DNA of 64,000 bases from Nothopassalora personata (Eukaryota; Ascomycota; Dothideomycetes; Mycosphaerellales; Mycosphaerellaceae), in the NCBI GenBank assembly GCA_033816765.1, contig CM066291.1, forward strand, positions 3,534,001 to 3,598,000, in the 5' to 3' direction. Positions 42,369 through 52,952 of the stretch are shown one piece after another; within the stretch, counting starts at the first letter, position 1, and each line of letters begins with the position of its first letter. The notes below the pieces were generated by a model. That model did not search any database and was not told where the DNA came from. It saw nothing but the letters and a program-made list of their open reading frames with translations. Made by a program: the position numbers and the translations under genes.

Positions 42369-43913
42369 CTATTGAGCTCGTCGACGCCGCATCAACTCAG
42401 CTAGAGGCAAGTCATCTTCATCGTAGAATTCAGCATCCTCATCAACGCCAAAGTCAGCAAGACTCTCTCCCTCTCTGTTCCGCCAAGACTCCTCGCCTTC
42501 GTCCTTCTTGGCAGGCCTTCTAAGAGGCTCCTCAGGCTCAAGGTCGTCCTCGATGGCATCTTCATCGTCTTCATCGTCGTAGTAGGATTGAGACGAGGCT
42601 CGCTGCGCTTCTACTAGTCGTTCATGGAATGGCTTTCGGCGTACAAGGTACTCGCCATCGAGATCTGCGTAGCGAGCAGTGTCGGCCTCTTGACGTTTGC
42701 GGAATTCTTCCCTGTCCCAAGACTTCGTAAATCCGTCCCCTTCGAAAGTCCTGCGTGGTACGCGGAAGAGTCTGTCTGGGTCGGGTGGCGGCCATGGTTT
42801 GCTGGGGTCTGATAGGGTCAGCAAAGTGTCACGTGTTCGGATGCGAATTCCTCCTACCATCAATCCCGTTGTGTGAGAAGGACAGACCGCTTTCCAAGGT
42901 TGGACTTCGTGCAAACGGCCACAACCAGATCAGTGGGTTGGACGTTCCCATCCCTTGACAGATGTTTGTCCAGATGCCCACGTCCCAGGGGAACTCTTGA
43001 TGGTCTATCCTCACTTTGACGCCATCTGGTCCTTCGAGGAAGCCGCCGAGAACACGAGCTCTGCGTAGAAGAGTATGATGTCGCTCAATCTCCCAGCCTT
43101 CGATAGTCCATGTGTTGACAGCCAGGGACCACAACGTGCGAATCAGCAGTAGAACGAGGGCGAACAGAGCCAATGAATTGACGCCGCAGAGCACAAACAG
43201 ATGTGCAAGCTGGAAAGCCGAGGGTCCCAGGTACTTGATTTGTAGATCAGTAAAGGTAGGAATACCCGGTAGATGGTCACTCACGCTTGGCAACGCTCTC
43301 TTCTCCCACAGCACGGCAGCTCGAATGTACAAAAGGTATTGCAGATAAGTGATAGACACGACATTGTAGATCAAAAAGCGAACGAAATGCGGGATGGTGA
43401 CGTGAGAGACGCAATTAGCTGGGAGACATGTTACTTACCGTTCGTGATGGGAAAGATGGATCTGCCTACCTGTCCACACGCAATGGTGGTCCATCTTCAT
43501 CACACACCTACCCGACGTTAGTGCTGACAGCCACCGGAATCGACAGCACTGACTGACCTTTTGCAGGTCTTGCAATGATGTGCTCTTGGTGGCTTGAAAG
43601 CTTCACATCTCCTGCACCAGCGGTTGCTCTGTGTGGCAACGTCCAGTTCTACTATTCTAGGCGTGTCGTCGGCAGTGTTCACGGCGTCGTGCCAGTCTTT
43701 CGGGATTCTGCCGGGGTCCGTGAAGCATGTCCGCCAGTAACATATGAGGAGGCACGCGACCAACGCGTTGAAGAGGTACGCCTCTCCCTTTCGTAGTGGT
43801 CCCGGCTCGATGTGATGAAATAGCCATTGGGAAGTGACGGCCATGAACGTGACCAGCAGAGTCACGCCGGGCGGGGAGAGCCTCTGGATGACGGGGAGCT
43901 CTGCGAGGCTCAT
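42369..43913 (-). CDS. PFA4: DHHC palmitoyltransferase Pfa4
   Basis: Five exons: 43913-43558, 43507-43470, 43418-43285, 43233-42858 and 42808-42369; introns of 50, 51, 51 and 49 bp; 447 aa. Two N-terminal membrane segments (SPPGVTLLVTFMAVTSQWLF; AYLFNALVACLLICYWRTC) and DPGRIPKDW precede the cysteine-rich domain. Exon 1 ends in WCRRCEAFKPPRAHHCKTCK. The 38-nt exon 2 then encodes R-CVMKMDHHCVWT with the catalytic DHHC, and exon 3 opens ANCVSHVTIPHFVRFLIYN. Two more membrane segments and a conserved DPSKPWPPPDPDRLFRVPRR follow, then an acidic tail ending AEFYDEDDLPLAELMRRRRA. Yeast Pfa4 acts in the ER and palmitoylates chitin synthase Chs3; this is the likely role. The start at 43913 matches the family; a G-rich minisatellite lies just upstream. 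Confidence 0.92.
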
Positions 43914-43965
43914 GGCGATGGTGAAGATGATGGCGTTGGTGGGTGATGATGGGAAATCAGGAGAG

Positions 43966-44028
43966 TGGAAGGCGGGAAGGCGGGAGGGCGGGAAGGCGGA
44001 AAGGCGGGAAGACGGGAAGGCGGGAAGT
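43966..44028. repeat. GGCGGGAA minisatellite in the PFA4/CKA1 promoter region
   Basis: The 8-9 bp unit AAGGCGGG recurs about seven times with small changes (gaaggcggg, agggcggg, ggaaggcgg, aaaggcggg, aagacggg, aaggcggg). It starts 53 bp upstream of the PFA4 ATG, so it is probably in the leader or core promoter. Confidence 0.85.
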
Positions 44029-44356
44029 CGGAGCTCGGAGAATGTGATGATGACGATTCGGGGCATGGCCGATGGATGGTGGGGTTGGCTGAGTGTGGCC
44101 GATGATTCAAGCGCTGCGCTGCCAAGCTGCCTTCCTCCCAGCACATATGTACGGTACCAGCCCAGCACCCGATACAGCACAGCGACACCCGCATACATTC
44201 CCACCCCGCCGAGGCCGCGAGCCGACCGAGTCGCTCTCCTATATGCCACCGCGCGTGACCTCGGCACATCGCTAGGACGACAGCGCCTACCTCATCATTC
44301 CGGCGCAGAGTCACCACCAACAGGAACAGCAAACACCACGCACGGGATACTGCACT

Positions 44357-45421
44357 ATGGCGCGGGTATACGCCGACGTCAACCAGCAGATGCCACGCGC
44401 ATACTGGGACTACGACAGCGTCAACATCAGCTGGGGCGTGCTGGAGAACTACGAGGTCGTCAGGAAGATCGGTAAGAGCCGTGTGCACAGGTCGGGCGGC
44501 AGGCTTGAAACAGATGCTGATGGGCCGTGAACAGGGCGCGGAAAGTACTCCGAGGTATTCGAGGGCGTCAACGTGGTTAACTACCAGAAATGTGTCATCA
44601 AAGTGCTGAAGCCCGTCAAGAAGAAGAAGATCAAGCGAGAGATCAAGATCCTGCAGAACCTGTCCGGCGGTCCCAACATCGTGGCCCTCCTCGACGTGGT
44701 GAGGGACAGCCAGTCCAAGACACCCAGCCTGATATTCGAACACGTCAACAACACCGACTTCAGAACGCTGTACCCCAAATTCCAGGATTACGATGTGCGG
44801 TACTACATCTACGAACTGCTCAAAGCGCTGGACTTCTGTCACAGCAAAGGCATCATGCACCGCGACGTCAAGCCTCATAACGTTATGATCGATCATGAGA
44901 ACCGGAAGTTGCGCCTCATCGACTGGGGTCTGGCCGAGTTCTACCACGCTGGCACCGAGTACAACGTGCGAGTAGCCAGCAGATACTTCAAGGGCCCAGA
45001 GCTGTTGGTCGACTTCCAAGAGTACGACTACAGCTTAGACATGTGGTCACTGGGTGCCATGTTCGCGAGTATGATCTTCAGGAAGGAGCCATTCTTTCAC
45101 GGAAACAGCAACAGTGATCAGCTCGTCAAGATAGCCAAAGTTCTTGGCACCGAAGATCTGTTCGACTATCTGGACAAGTACGACATCGAGCTGGATGCGC
45201 AATATGATGACATTCTTGGACGCTTCCCAAAGAAAAGCTGGCACGCGTTTGTGAATCCAGAGAACCAAAGATTCGTCAGCAATGATGCCTTAGACTTTCT
45301 GGACAAGCTTTTGCGATACGACCATCAAGAACGACTGACAGCCAAGGAGGCAATGGCACATCCCTACTTCGCCCCGGTGCGACAGGCAGAGCAGCAGAAT
45401 TCGAACAATGTGCACCAATGA
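44357..45421 (+). CDS. CKA1: Casein kinase 2 catalytic subunit alpha
   Basis: Two exons, 44357-44471 and 44535-45421, with a 63-bp intron (GTAAGA..GAACAG) rebuilding [16 protein letters not shown]; 333 aa. CK2-specific features: N-terminus [20 protein letters not shown], the basic loop [20 protein letters not shown] (with the conserved Lys in VIKVLK), catalytic loop [18 protein letters not shown] instead of DFG ([12 protein letters not shown]), activation segment [20 protein letters not shown] and the C-lobe [17 protein letters not shown]2 is a constitutively active Ser/Thr kinase of nucleus and cytosol with acidic target sites. It diverges from PFA4, with 443 bp between start codons. Confidence 0.95.
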
Positions 45422-45926
45422 CTCTGGACCTCACCCGACGTGCTGGCAGCTTGGTGATGGTGTCACCCTCTTTCCGGCGACACATGTCTGATGCCTGGCT
45501 CGCGATCGGTTGACACCATACTTCCACCTGCATCCTCACAGGCAGCTCGAACAGGAACACACCGTCATGTATCCTACGGCGAAATTTCAGTCCGCATCGT
45601 GCCACAGCCTGTCGCGACCGTGGAATACAAGATCTCATGGCAATGAGAGTGTTTGTGGAGCAAACGAGACCTGGTATGAATTCAAGAGGTCGTATAGAAG
45701 CAAGTGGTTGAAGCTAAGATGCGGTATATGCAGTTCAACTAATCGTCAGCCATTCCCAGAACGAGCCGCCATCAACTCAGTCTTTCACCTTGCCTCTTCG
45801 TTCTGTGCTCCAGCGGTGCTAATTATGCCTGCAGGCGGCATCTTGATTGCTCAAGATTGCAAAGAGGAATCCGAAAGTGTCTTTGTATAAAGCCATATGC
45901 ATATACGATGGTGTTGCTGCCCAAGG

Positions 45927-46121
45927 TCAGGTCTTTCGCAACCAGGTAGATGGGTCGTCCTTGCGGCTGTGGCTACCTAGGTAGCGGTTCATGCTGTACG
46001 AGTGTTTCTGGCCGAGAGGATTGCCATTGACGTTCGTGTTGGAGTTGCTACTGCTGGCAGCTTGCTCTGTCCCATCTTCGGCCTTCACACTGCTGGCACT
46101 GCCACTTTGCCTGGAACACAT
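45927..46121 (-). CDS. Possible small Ser/Asn-rich protein or terminal exon, 64 aa
   Basis: An ATG at 46121 opens MCSRQSGSASSVKAEDGTEQ, then SSNSNTNVNGNPLGQKHSYS and ends NRYLGSHSRKDDPSTWLRKT at a TGA. The composition is coding-like and the end looks conserved in style, but a splice acceptor (GTTCCAG) overlaps the start. It could therefore be the last exon of a longer minus-strand gene whose upstream part (FIQSEGEDSFAPDAK before a GTATGC donor near 46680) is visible. No family recognised. Confidence 0.35.
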   Translation of the reverse strand: MCSRQSGSASSVKAEDGTEQAASSSNSNTNVNGNPLGQKHSYSMNRYLGSHSRKDDPSTWLRKT

Positions 46122-47802
46122 TAGATCGAAGCATGGTCACGAGGGCATAGCATGTACCCCGATCGGGATCTACCACCAGCACCGACGTCGTTGTCCTGGT
46201 TCTGGACAGATGACGATCTCATTCGCACAGCCGACTTTGTGATTTCGAGAGCAGGTTTGGGTTTCCTGATGATCGCAATATCCGTGGCGAATGGCTGCCT
46301 CTTTATGCTGAGCACTGTCACATTGAGTCCAGACGACAGCAATCTCTGGTCAAACAAGACGACCATCATCGTACCACTCATGACCACTACTCATTCGTGG
46401 AATCTCGATCCAGTGGTCCAGAAACCCATGTTGAGCAACCATCGTGAGATAAAAGACAGCCAAGCCGGCACAATGCCAGGACGCAAGTGCTCGCTGACAC
46501 TCACCACCGCCCGGACCGGTCTGCATGATAACAACAACAACTCCACGAAATCTCACGATCATGGTCGGTGCTGAGTGCCAACTCAAGACTGCACGGTCCG
46601 TCAGCCGCTTCCCGCCCAAGTGGTGCGGCTCGTGTTCCCACACCGAGCCATACATGCTCACATTGATCACAAGGTAGCATACCTTAGCATCCGGAGCGAA
46701 GCTATCTTCGCCTTCTGACTGGATGAATGAGCGCACGTGTGCCTATGGGCAGCATTGAAGTCGGCCAGAGCTGCATCAAGACCACCGGCCCAGGAGCGAT
46801 CTTGTGACCAAATGGTGTGCCGCGAACAGCAATGTGTTGACCGGAGCCAGGAGAAGCTTGTAACTTCACGTATGCTAGTTTGCATGCAGAGCGGTGGAAC
46901 TTGGAGATCGCGACAGGAACGGGACTTCGTGCTGGGCAGGTCGATCCTGCCGAAGCGGGTGGCCTGTCGGGAGATAAGCGCTTGTTCGTCTCAAGTTTAC
47001 TATCTCTCTAGGCTGGCAGAGAGCCCCGTCAGCCCTAGCGGCTGCGTTACCACTTCCCCGACAGCAGTGATCGAGCGATCATGCACAAAGTCAGGGCATC
47101 CGAGGAACGATCTGTTTCTGTCAACGCATCTCCCATAAATATGGGTGTTGCGACGTCCCAACGAGACTCCCAACGATTGCGACACGCATGACGTCTACGA
47201 GTCGTACCAGGGGTTCGCAAAGGCTGTCTGGAGCTCGACGGATACTTGCAGCAAACAGCAGCACCTCGAAGCTGTCGTGCCCACGGCGTTACGATGAAAG
47301 TGCGGACAGCGACAGACACCCAATATCGCTTCGCTAGCAAGACCAAGATTGCAGGGCTGTCACTCTGCAGAGTCAGAGCGGCTAATCATGGCACAGTGAA
47401 CGTCTGCAGGGCAGGGGACGACCGTTCTGGCTGCCTGCTTTCGCGAGGCAGGCACCGTTCTCCATGACCCCAGGCACTGCACGGTCGTAACCTCTCGCAG
47501 ATGTCCGGACTTGATTAGATTGGCTCTGCACGTACGATCGACCCGTGTAGATCCCTGAACGCCATATGTAGTAGTACGTTTTAATCCTAACGACTCGCAG
47601 CTCGTAGCTTGTATAAGTTGCGAGTAGGTGAAGAGTACTATAGCTCGGGGGCAAGGCAACGGTTATTAGAGCAGGTTAATAAGATAAATCATATACGCAG
47701 CTAAGAGTTTTTATTCAGCAATAAAAAAGACAGCGACTAGCAGACCTAGACAGACACACTACAACATGCCCCAAGTTGAAGGCTGAAGATTGCTATAATG
47801 TG

Positions 47803-47915
47803 TCCCTATGGCAGTAACTTGGCATCCCCATGAGTCCCTATAGGAGTAATTTTTGCATAATGATCCCTTTGGCAGTAATTTCTGACATAATTGTCCCTAT
47901 GGGAGTAATTCACCG
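47803..47915. repeat. Four degenerate ~30-bp direct repeats
   Basis: The unit TCCCTATGGCAGTAATTT..GACATAAT-G begins at 47803, 47835, 47864 and 47894 (periods 32, 29, 30). The first 18 bases are best conserved, the rest varies but keeps a CATAATG-like end. The surroundings are AT-rich and gene-free. Confidence 0.8.
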
Positions 47916-48485
47916 CAGAATGAGGGGTCACCAGTCACGTATTGCCTACCGACATAATATATCGCCCCTCTACAATGTAAAGAGCTTGAAGTATGTCAGA
48001 GATCCTCCGTGAGTCATCCCACATGCTCTAGAGTGCATATAAACACACCTAGAGCCCGCTGCAGCATCGATGGACAAAAGTCAACTCTCGCATATCATCT
48101 TCTTCGTTCAAACATAATCATCATCAAAATTCCAAGCCACCAAGGTCCACTCACCATGCAAGCAGTCAAACAGCCCTCGCGATCTCTGCTCGATGCTCCA
48201 GATCCGGGAGGACCCTTGGCTTGATCAAGGGCTCCGACTTGTAGAAGTCTAATGCACCTCGCTTGAGCGGCAAGACAATCGACCGCACTTTTTACTTGCA
48301 GATCTACTATGCGGTACGATCATAATGCAAGCCTTTGTTCAGACAGCGAGGAGAGAGGCTCCTGTATTGCAGCCAGCCTGGAGCTTGACGGCACTTTGCC
48401 AGGAGAATTTGTGTAGTAGAACGAGAGATTTCTCTGGCGCCAATAGTGAGCGAAGGGCTGCTGTTGTTGTTTAGATTTATTGTCG

Positions 48486-49355
48486 TCAATGTTTCAATTC
48501 TCTTGTGCGGGCTCGAGCATGCTGTTCGTCAGCTTCTGCGTCCGAAACGTCTTTTCGATTGCCAGTGCCACTCAGCATCGCCTCAATACCACCCCCAATC
48601 CTGACCATGTCACTGGGTAGTGTCGTCCAAGGTATAGGCGTCAGAATATATGACGTGCCGTAGTTGCCGAGGGTCCCATCCGCGATCTGAAAATGCATTC
48701 TGACCAGTGCCCCTGGGACCCGATCGATTGCAAACCATTCATATTTTGTCAGCCAGCGACTGGCGATCGTACCAAAGGTCCGCTTTACATCCATTGAAGA
48801 AAAGAAGCAGCAATGTGGTCCTTGAAGCACCCATAGATGTTTGCCTGCATTTTGGTCCTGGAGCGGAACTCGCTCCCAGGTGAACAACTCCCGTATGGTC
48901 CGCCCTCCGATCACATGGATACAGACATTGGGGTTTTGGTATGTGCTGTCGAAGAACAGTCTTTCTCTTTGTACTGATGCATACTTTGCAGCGCGTTCGG
49001 AATCGGCATGGAAGGAAATAAGCATTCGCGGGCTGGCTGCAGTGAACTCGTGGTCTCGATCTAAATGGTGCTCTATCACTTCGGCACTGAGTAATGACGT
49101 CCACATTTGCGGCTGCTGCGTTTGTCCACGATTTGTGTCAAATCCACCATCCGGAATCATGTTTGGAGATCGCATATCTCGATAGGTGGTCCTGCATAGA
49201 CAAGATGGCATTTCAGCGTGTTCCATGATCGAGCGTGGTGCGTTGTTGGTTTCCTTCAGATGTGTACAAGCTCTTGATGATGACCGTGATGATTCACAAA
49301 GGATCAAATTCTGCACATCGAAAGTACCCGGCTTCGCTTGGTTCTTGTACTGCAT
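48486..49355 (-). CDS. Hypothetical protein, DUF7587-like
   Basis: Single exon, up to 290 aa from an ATG at 49355; an internal ATG at 49226 (MEHAEMPSCLCRTTYRDMRS) may be the true start, because the region before it is Ser-rich and unconserved in style. The core reads AEVIEHHLDRDHEFTAASPR, MLISFHADSERAAKYASVQR, NPNVCIHVIGGRTIRELFTW, then KYEWFAIDRVPGALVRMHFQ. A His/Arg-rich start, a sentence like S-P-F-I-S-x-x-A-D and a following beta strand recall the fungal DUF7587 domain, a large unstudied family of mould fungi. The match is from memory of the pattern and not firm. Frame intact. Confidence 0.5.
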   Translation of the reverse strand: MQYKNQAKPGTFDVQNLILCESSRSSSRACTHLKETNNAPRSIMEHAEMPSCLCRTTYRDMRSPNMIPDGGFDTNRGQTQQPQMWTSLLSAEVIEHHLDRDHEFTAASPRMLISFHADSERAAKYASVQRERLFFDSTYQNPNVCIHVIGGRTIRELFTWERVPLQDQNAGKHLWVLQGPHCCFFSSMDVKRTFGTIASRWLTKYEWFAIDRVPGALVRMHFQIADGTLGNYGTSYILTPIPWTTLPSDMVRIGGGIEAMLSGTGNRKDVSDAEADEQHARARTRELKH

Positions 49356-50298
49356 AGGCGCTTCTCAACCCATACGACCATGGGCCAATGACTACTGGAC
49401 ATCTATAATCACTACTATGACTGGATTCGAATAGGGTTGGACTCCTCCTCGAACAGTTCAAATCTAGCTCAAAGCAGTTTGGCCCTTATCGATCGTTCTT
49501 GATACCAATCCTAGAAGAACAATTTATAGAACAGCTTCGCTGCCGCGCTACTTTCTAGCCTTGAGCCTCTCTATAAGATTGCCATGCATCTACCTAAGCA
49601 CACCTAGATACAAATTTTCGACTATAGATCCGGTAGGACTGTTGTCACCGTCTGTCGTCCAGCTAGATTTAATGTTTGCTATAGGGGAACAAGGACGTCG
49701 TTCGTTACGGCCTCAAGGATATTGTCAAGCTATAGATGAACAATTTTCGCAGGACCATACACATACGGCCACAGGTGAATGAAAACTAGGAATCCCGTCC
49801 GCTCTTCCATATATAAGCATTCAACCGCGAGACTAGTACTATGGTAGGTGACTCCATGGGAATCCCTCGTGCTGTATGTTTTTGCTTTTTGCTGTGTGCG
49901 GTCCGTGCAGCTTGGGTGAATGACCGGAAATCTGCCGGGGAACTCAGGGGTGCCAGTCTTCTGCTTGATAAGTACAGCCAGGACATCACCACAAGACAGA
50001 CAATGAAAGCTCCGGCTTGCAACATATGACAGTGTCGGCGACTTTTTTGCCACTCTAGCTAATTGATGCAAAGTAGTCACATTAGGCTTTCCGCAAAATT
50101 CCCGCCGTGTTGTAACAATAGTCGGGATGATGTTCGGTAACGCAGCCGGTAAGAAAGGCGAAGAATGGTGGAGGTAACTTTAATGAATGGATCTCTCCCA
50201 CATATCACCGCGGAAGGGTAGTCGCGGAATGCAGATTGACTGAACACCTGTCAATCAACACTCTTAACCAACACAGCATCCTCAAACACTCGTCACCA
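49356..50298. other. Intergenic region
   Basis: About 940 bp between two genes transcribed away from each other. Short frames only. Nothing recognised. Confidence 0.4.
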
Positions 50299-51138
50299 AT
50301 GGCCTTGTCATTCAACGGCTTCTCGACCCGAGGCATTGGCCGTCTCGTCACAACAGCCGATATTGCCGAATCCAAGCTCAATCTCTCCGAGTACTTTATC
50401 GAGTCCTTTTTCGGCGGCATCTCCATCTCCCTCGGCGGCCTCATGGACTTTGTAATCGTCGCTGATCCTCCTGGCTTGCGATCCAGCAATGCAGGAATCG
50501 CAACACTCCTTGGCGGCTTTCTCTTCCCGCTCGGATTCGTCCTCTTGACTTCGACAAACTTGGAATTGTGCACAAGCAATATGTTCGTGATGCCGTTTGC
50601 TGCTTTGCAGAGGAAGATCACGGTCTGGGACTGCGCGATGTTCTGGATAGCGATTCGACAACTGCGTATGCTGCGAGCCAGGCAGGGGGCAGATTCAATG
50701 TGCAGTGGCCCGTCATCTTTTCGCGCATGGTGTCGGCTGTATCCTTTCCGTGGGTCTGACGGTATTCATGACTTTGCACTCTGTCGACTTTGTCTCGATG
50801 TTGTACACAGTCAAGGTGCCTAGAGGGGCATGTTGATTGCGGCTATACATTACTCGATTGCGAATTTCTTCATGGCACCCCATGGGATGTGCCATGACGT
50901 GGACTTGTCCATGAGAAAGTCCATGTATCAAAGTATCATCCTCATGACGCTAGGCGATGTTGTCGGAGGTGCGTCGATTGGTGCTTTGCCATTTTGATAT
51001 CTATATGGCAGAGGTTGTGCTACGCATGTGCAGACTGAAGTCGTTGGGAGAAACAATATGCAAAAGCAAGAAGGAGATTCTGAAGCGACTGTTGGGCCCA
51101 ACAATCTATTAGGATCAGGCTACAGATTTCCGCTATGA
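50299..51138 (+). pseudogene. Decayed formate/nitrite transporter (FNT family)
   Basis: From the ATG at 50299 the frame is intact through the first three helices: NLSEYFIESFFGGISISLGG, GIATLLGGFLFPLGFVLLTS and TNLELCTSNMFVMPFAALQR, the FNT signature. After KITVWDC at about 50635 the coding sense jumps frames: TTAYAASQAGGRFNVQWPVI, then VGLTVFMTLHSVDFVSMLYT, then AAIHYSIANFFMAPHG and MTLGDVVGGASIGALPF. A TGA at 50995-50997 replaces the expected Trp before YLYGRG. At least two frameshifts, one probable small deletion and one nonsense codon make it non-functional. FNT proteins carry formate, nitrite or related small anions across the plasma membrane. Confidence 0.8.
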
Positions 51139-51209
51139 TCGTAATGGCATGGTCGACACTGCGTAGAGGTAACGAGTCGGCAATAGGGACATGGCCTTCG
51201 ACACTTGCA

Positions 51210-52863
51210 CTACGCACATAACTTGAACTTATCGCGAACGGGATCCAGTCGGGCTCTCTGTTCATACTCGGAAAGTCCACAAACTTCCAGCAAAACTTCC
51301 TCGTATTGCTCCAATAGCTGTCTTGCCCGTTGCGTGTTTGCGATTTCAGTCGGAGCTTGGTTATGTCTTTCCTTTCCTGCAGTATGAACCAGTCAGCATA
51401 AGTCAGCTTTGAACGCAAGGTACAACTTACCGATGTGACGCACAGAGGTCGCGATGTCGGCGAGAGAAGACTTCATCTCCCGCACCCAAGCAAATCGTCT
51501 ACGGACGAGGTTGAACTGCAGCACTCCTTCGGGCAGCTTATTCTGGAAGATAAGCTTATTGTACCTCTCGAATGCCTCCGTCTCGCACAAGAACTCATAA
51601 CTGAGTATGATATCAGTAGTCATGTCTTCCAAGACGTAGAAGTCGCTTCAGTGGCCATGTCCGGCAGCCTCGTACCGCCACTCCACTTGGTTGACCATGC
51701 CGCAAGTACGAACAACAGTGCCATCCGCTAGCTCGAGGTCGATACGATGCTGCTCGCTGCGATCGACGACATAACCTTCCTCTTCAGCGTAGGCTGCGGA
51801 CATAAGCATGACCTCCGATCCTGTATCAGGGATAGCAGCGACCTTGCCACCATCTACCCAGCCACTTATGAAGCGTTGTGAAGCGCCTCGTAAACAGACT
51901 CTGTGCAAAAAGACTTGTCGCACCCTGTTCTGTATCCTGTGCTTGAAATGACTGAATGTTTTCGTGGCGCTTAAGAATGGTCCTCCCAGTATGACATCGT
52001 AGATTGAACGTTTGACCACGTTGAAGACTACCATGCGGCCTTGAGTATCGGACTCGTCCTGGAATGTGAATGGAAGCTTCACAATCCCAATGATGTCCTG
52101 TTTGGTAGTTGTCAATGCCACTGCGGAAGATGCCACTGCTTTCTCCACTTTGTAGTGGAATATGTTGGCATAAGACAGGGACATGATGTTAACGCTGGCC
52201 CCATAGTCGGCGAACGCAGCCATTTCTCGATTGCCAAGCTTGCCTGGTACCGTCGGAATCTTGATGGCTTTGAGTGAGTGGTCCGCGTGACGTTGGGATT
52301 CGGGTGATGCACCACGTTCGTATCGCAAGCGGTCAAGGAGATTGTCACTGTCTTTCGCGCTGTACGAATGGGTTGTTACATCATCCAGCCCCCGTACTCC
52401 TCGCAGGACCATATCAGGAGAGAGAGAGAGAGTGCAAAAGACCATCCTCGGGAATCTTCCTTGAGATCTGAGAGCTTTCTGCCGGCGCTACGGGGTTCGA
52501 CTCATCATCAGTCGAAGAGTTGTGATGCTGTATTGTAACAAGCTCGCTCGAGTTTGTATCCACCGTAAGCAACTCGAGCTCACTGTCCTGACAGGACTTG
52601 GTTTGGCCGGTTGGAACAGCCAGGAAACCACGCTGGCTACTCCAATCTCTGGAATGCGTGAGATGGGGAGACGTCCGCCTCCGGATATCATCTTCTACAG
52701 TCGACTGGTCCGACATGGCAGACTTGATTTCATATAAGGCTTCGGGTGGACTAACTGCCTGTCGATAAGACAGTAAGCGAGAGTGCAAGTATCCATACCG
52801 TCGATATGCAGTGAACTGGTGATCCTGGTTGGTGCCTGCTTCGGGGTGTGTAGTGAGCTTCAT
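51210..52863 (-). pseudogene. Retropepsin-like aspartic protease-domain protein, interrupted
   Basis: From an ATG at 52863 (MKLTTHPEAGTNQDHQFTAY) the frame runs to a (GA)7 repeat at 52418-52432 (CT on this strand), after which coding sense continues in the next frame (DMVLRGVRGLDDVTTHSYSA). Two retropepsin-like halves follow: AAFADYGASVNIMSLSYAN and AAIPDTGSEVMLMSAAYAEE with LELADGTVVRTCGMVNQVEW. A TGA at 51648-51650 interrupts just before DFYVLEDMTTDIILSYEFL. The rest is open to a normal intron (51377-51430, GTAAGT..CTGCAG) and a last exon ending at 51210. Such proteins are common in mould genomes as domesticated or retroelement-derived genes. Two independent breaks suggest decay. It is head-to-head with the DUF6594 gene, 89 bp apart. 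Confidence 0.7.
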
Positions 52864-52952
52864 CTCTTCCGTGGAGGTCGACGGAGTATGGAGCCTGAAG
52901 GTGATGCGCTTCGATAAAGAGATTGAGCCTGGGAGCGGCAGTGAGATACTGG

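Larger units (their letters stand above)
45422..48485. other. Long gene-poor region
   Basis: About 3 kb after CKA1. It contains one possible small protein (45927-46121, -), unresolved frames on both strands at 46.1-46.9 kb, an AT-rich part from about 47.57 kb, and a short tandem repeat at 47.8 kb. No recognised gene. Confidence 0.4.

Noticed and set aside
43910..45019. A 369-codon minus-strand frame
   Set aside because: It lies antisense to CKA1, whose kinase motifs are unmistakable on the plus strand.
47803..47915. CRISPR-like reading of the four short repeats
   Set aside because: Repeats are degenerate, nearly adjacent with no unique spacers, and the genome is eukaryotic.
50995..50997. 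Reading the FNT nonsense codon as a repeat-induced point mutation
   Set aside because: The change needed (TGG to TGA) corresponds to C to T in a CpC context on the other strand, not the CpA preferred by RIP.
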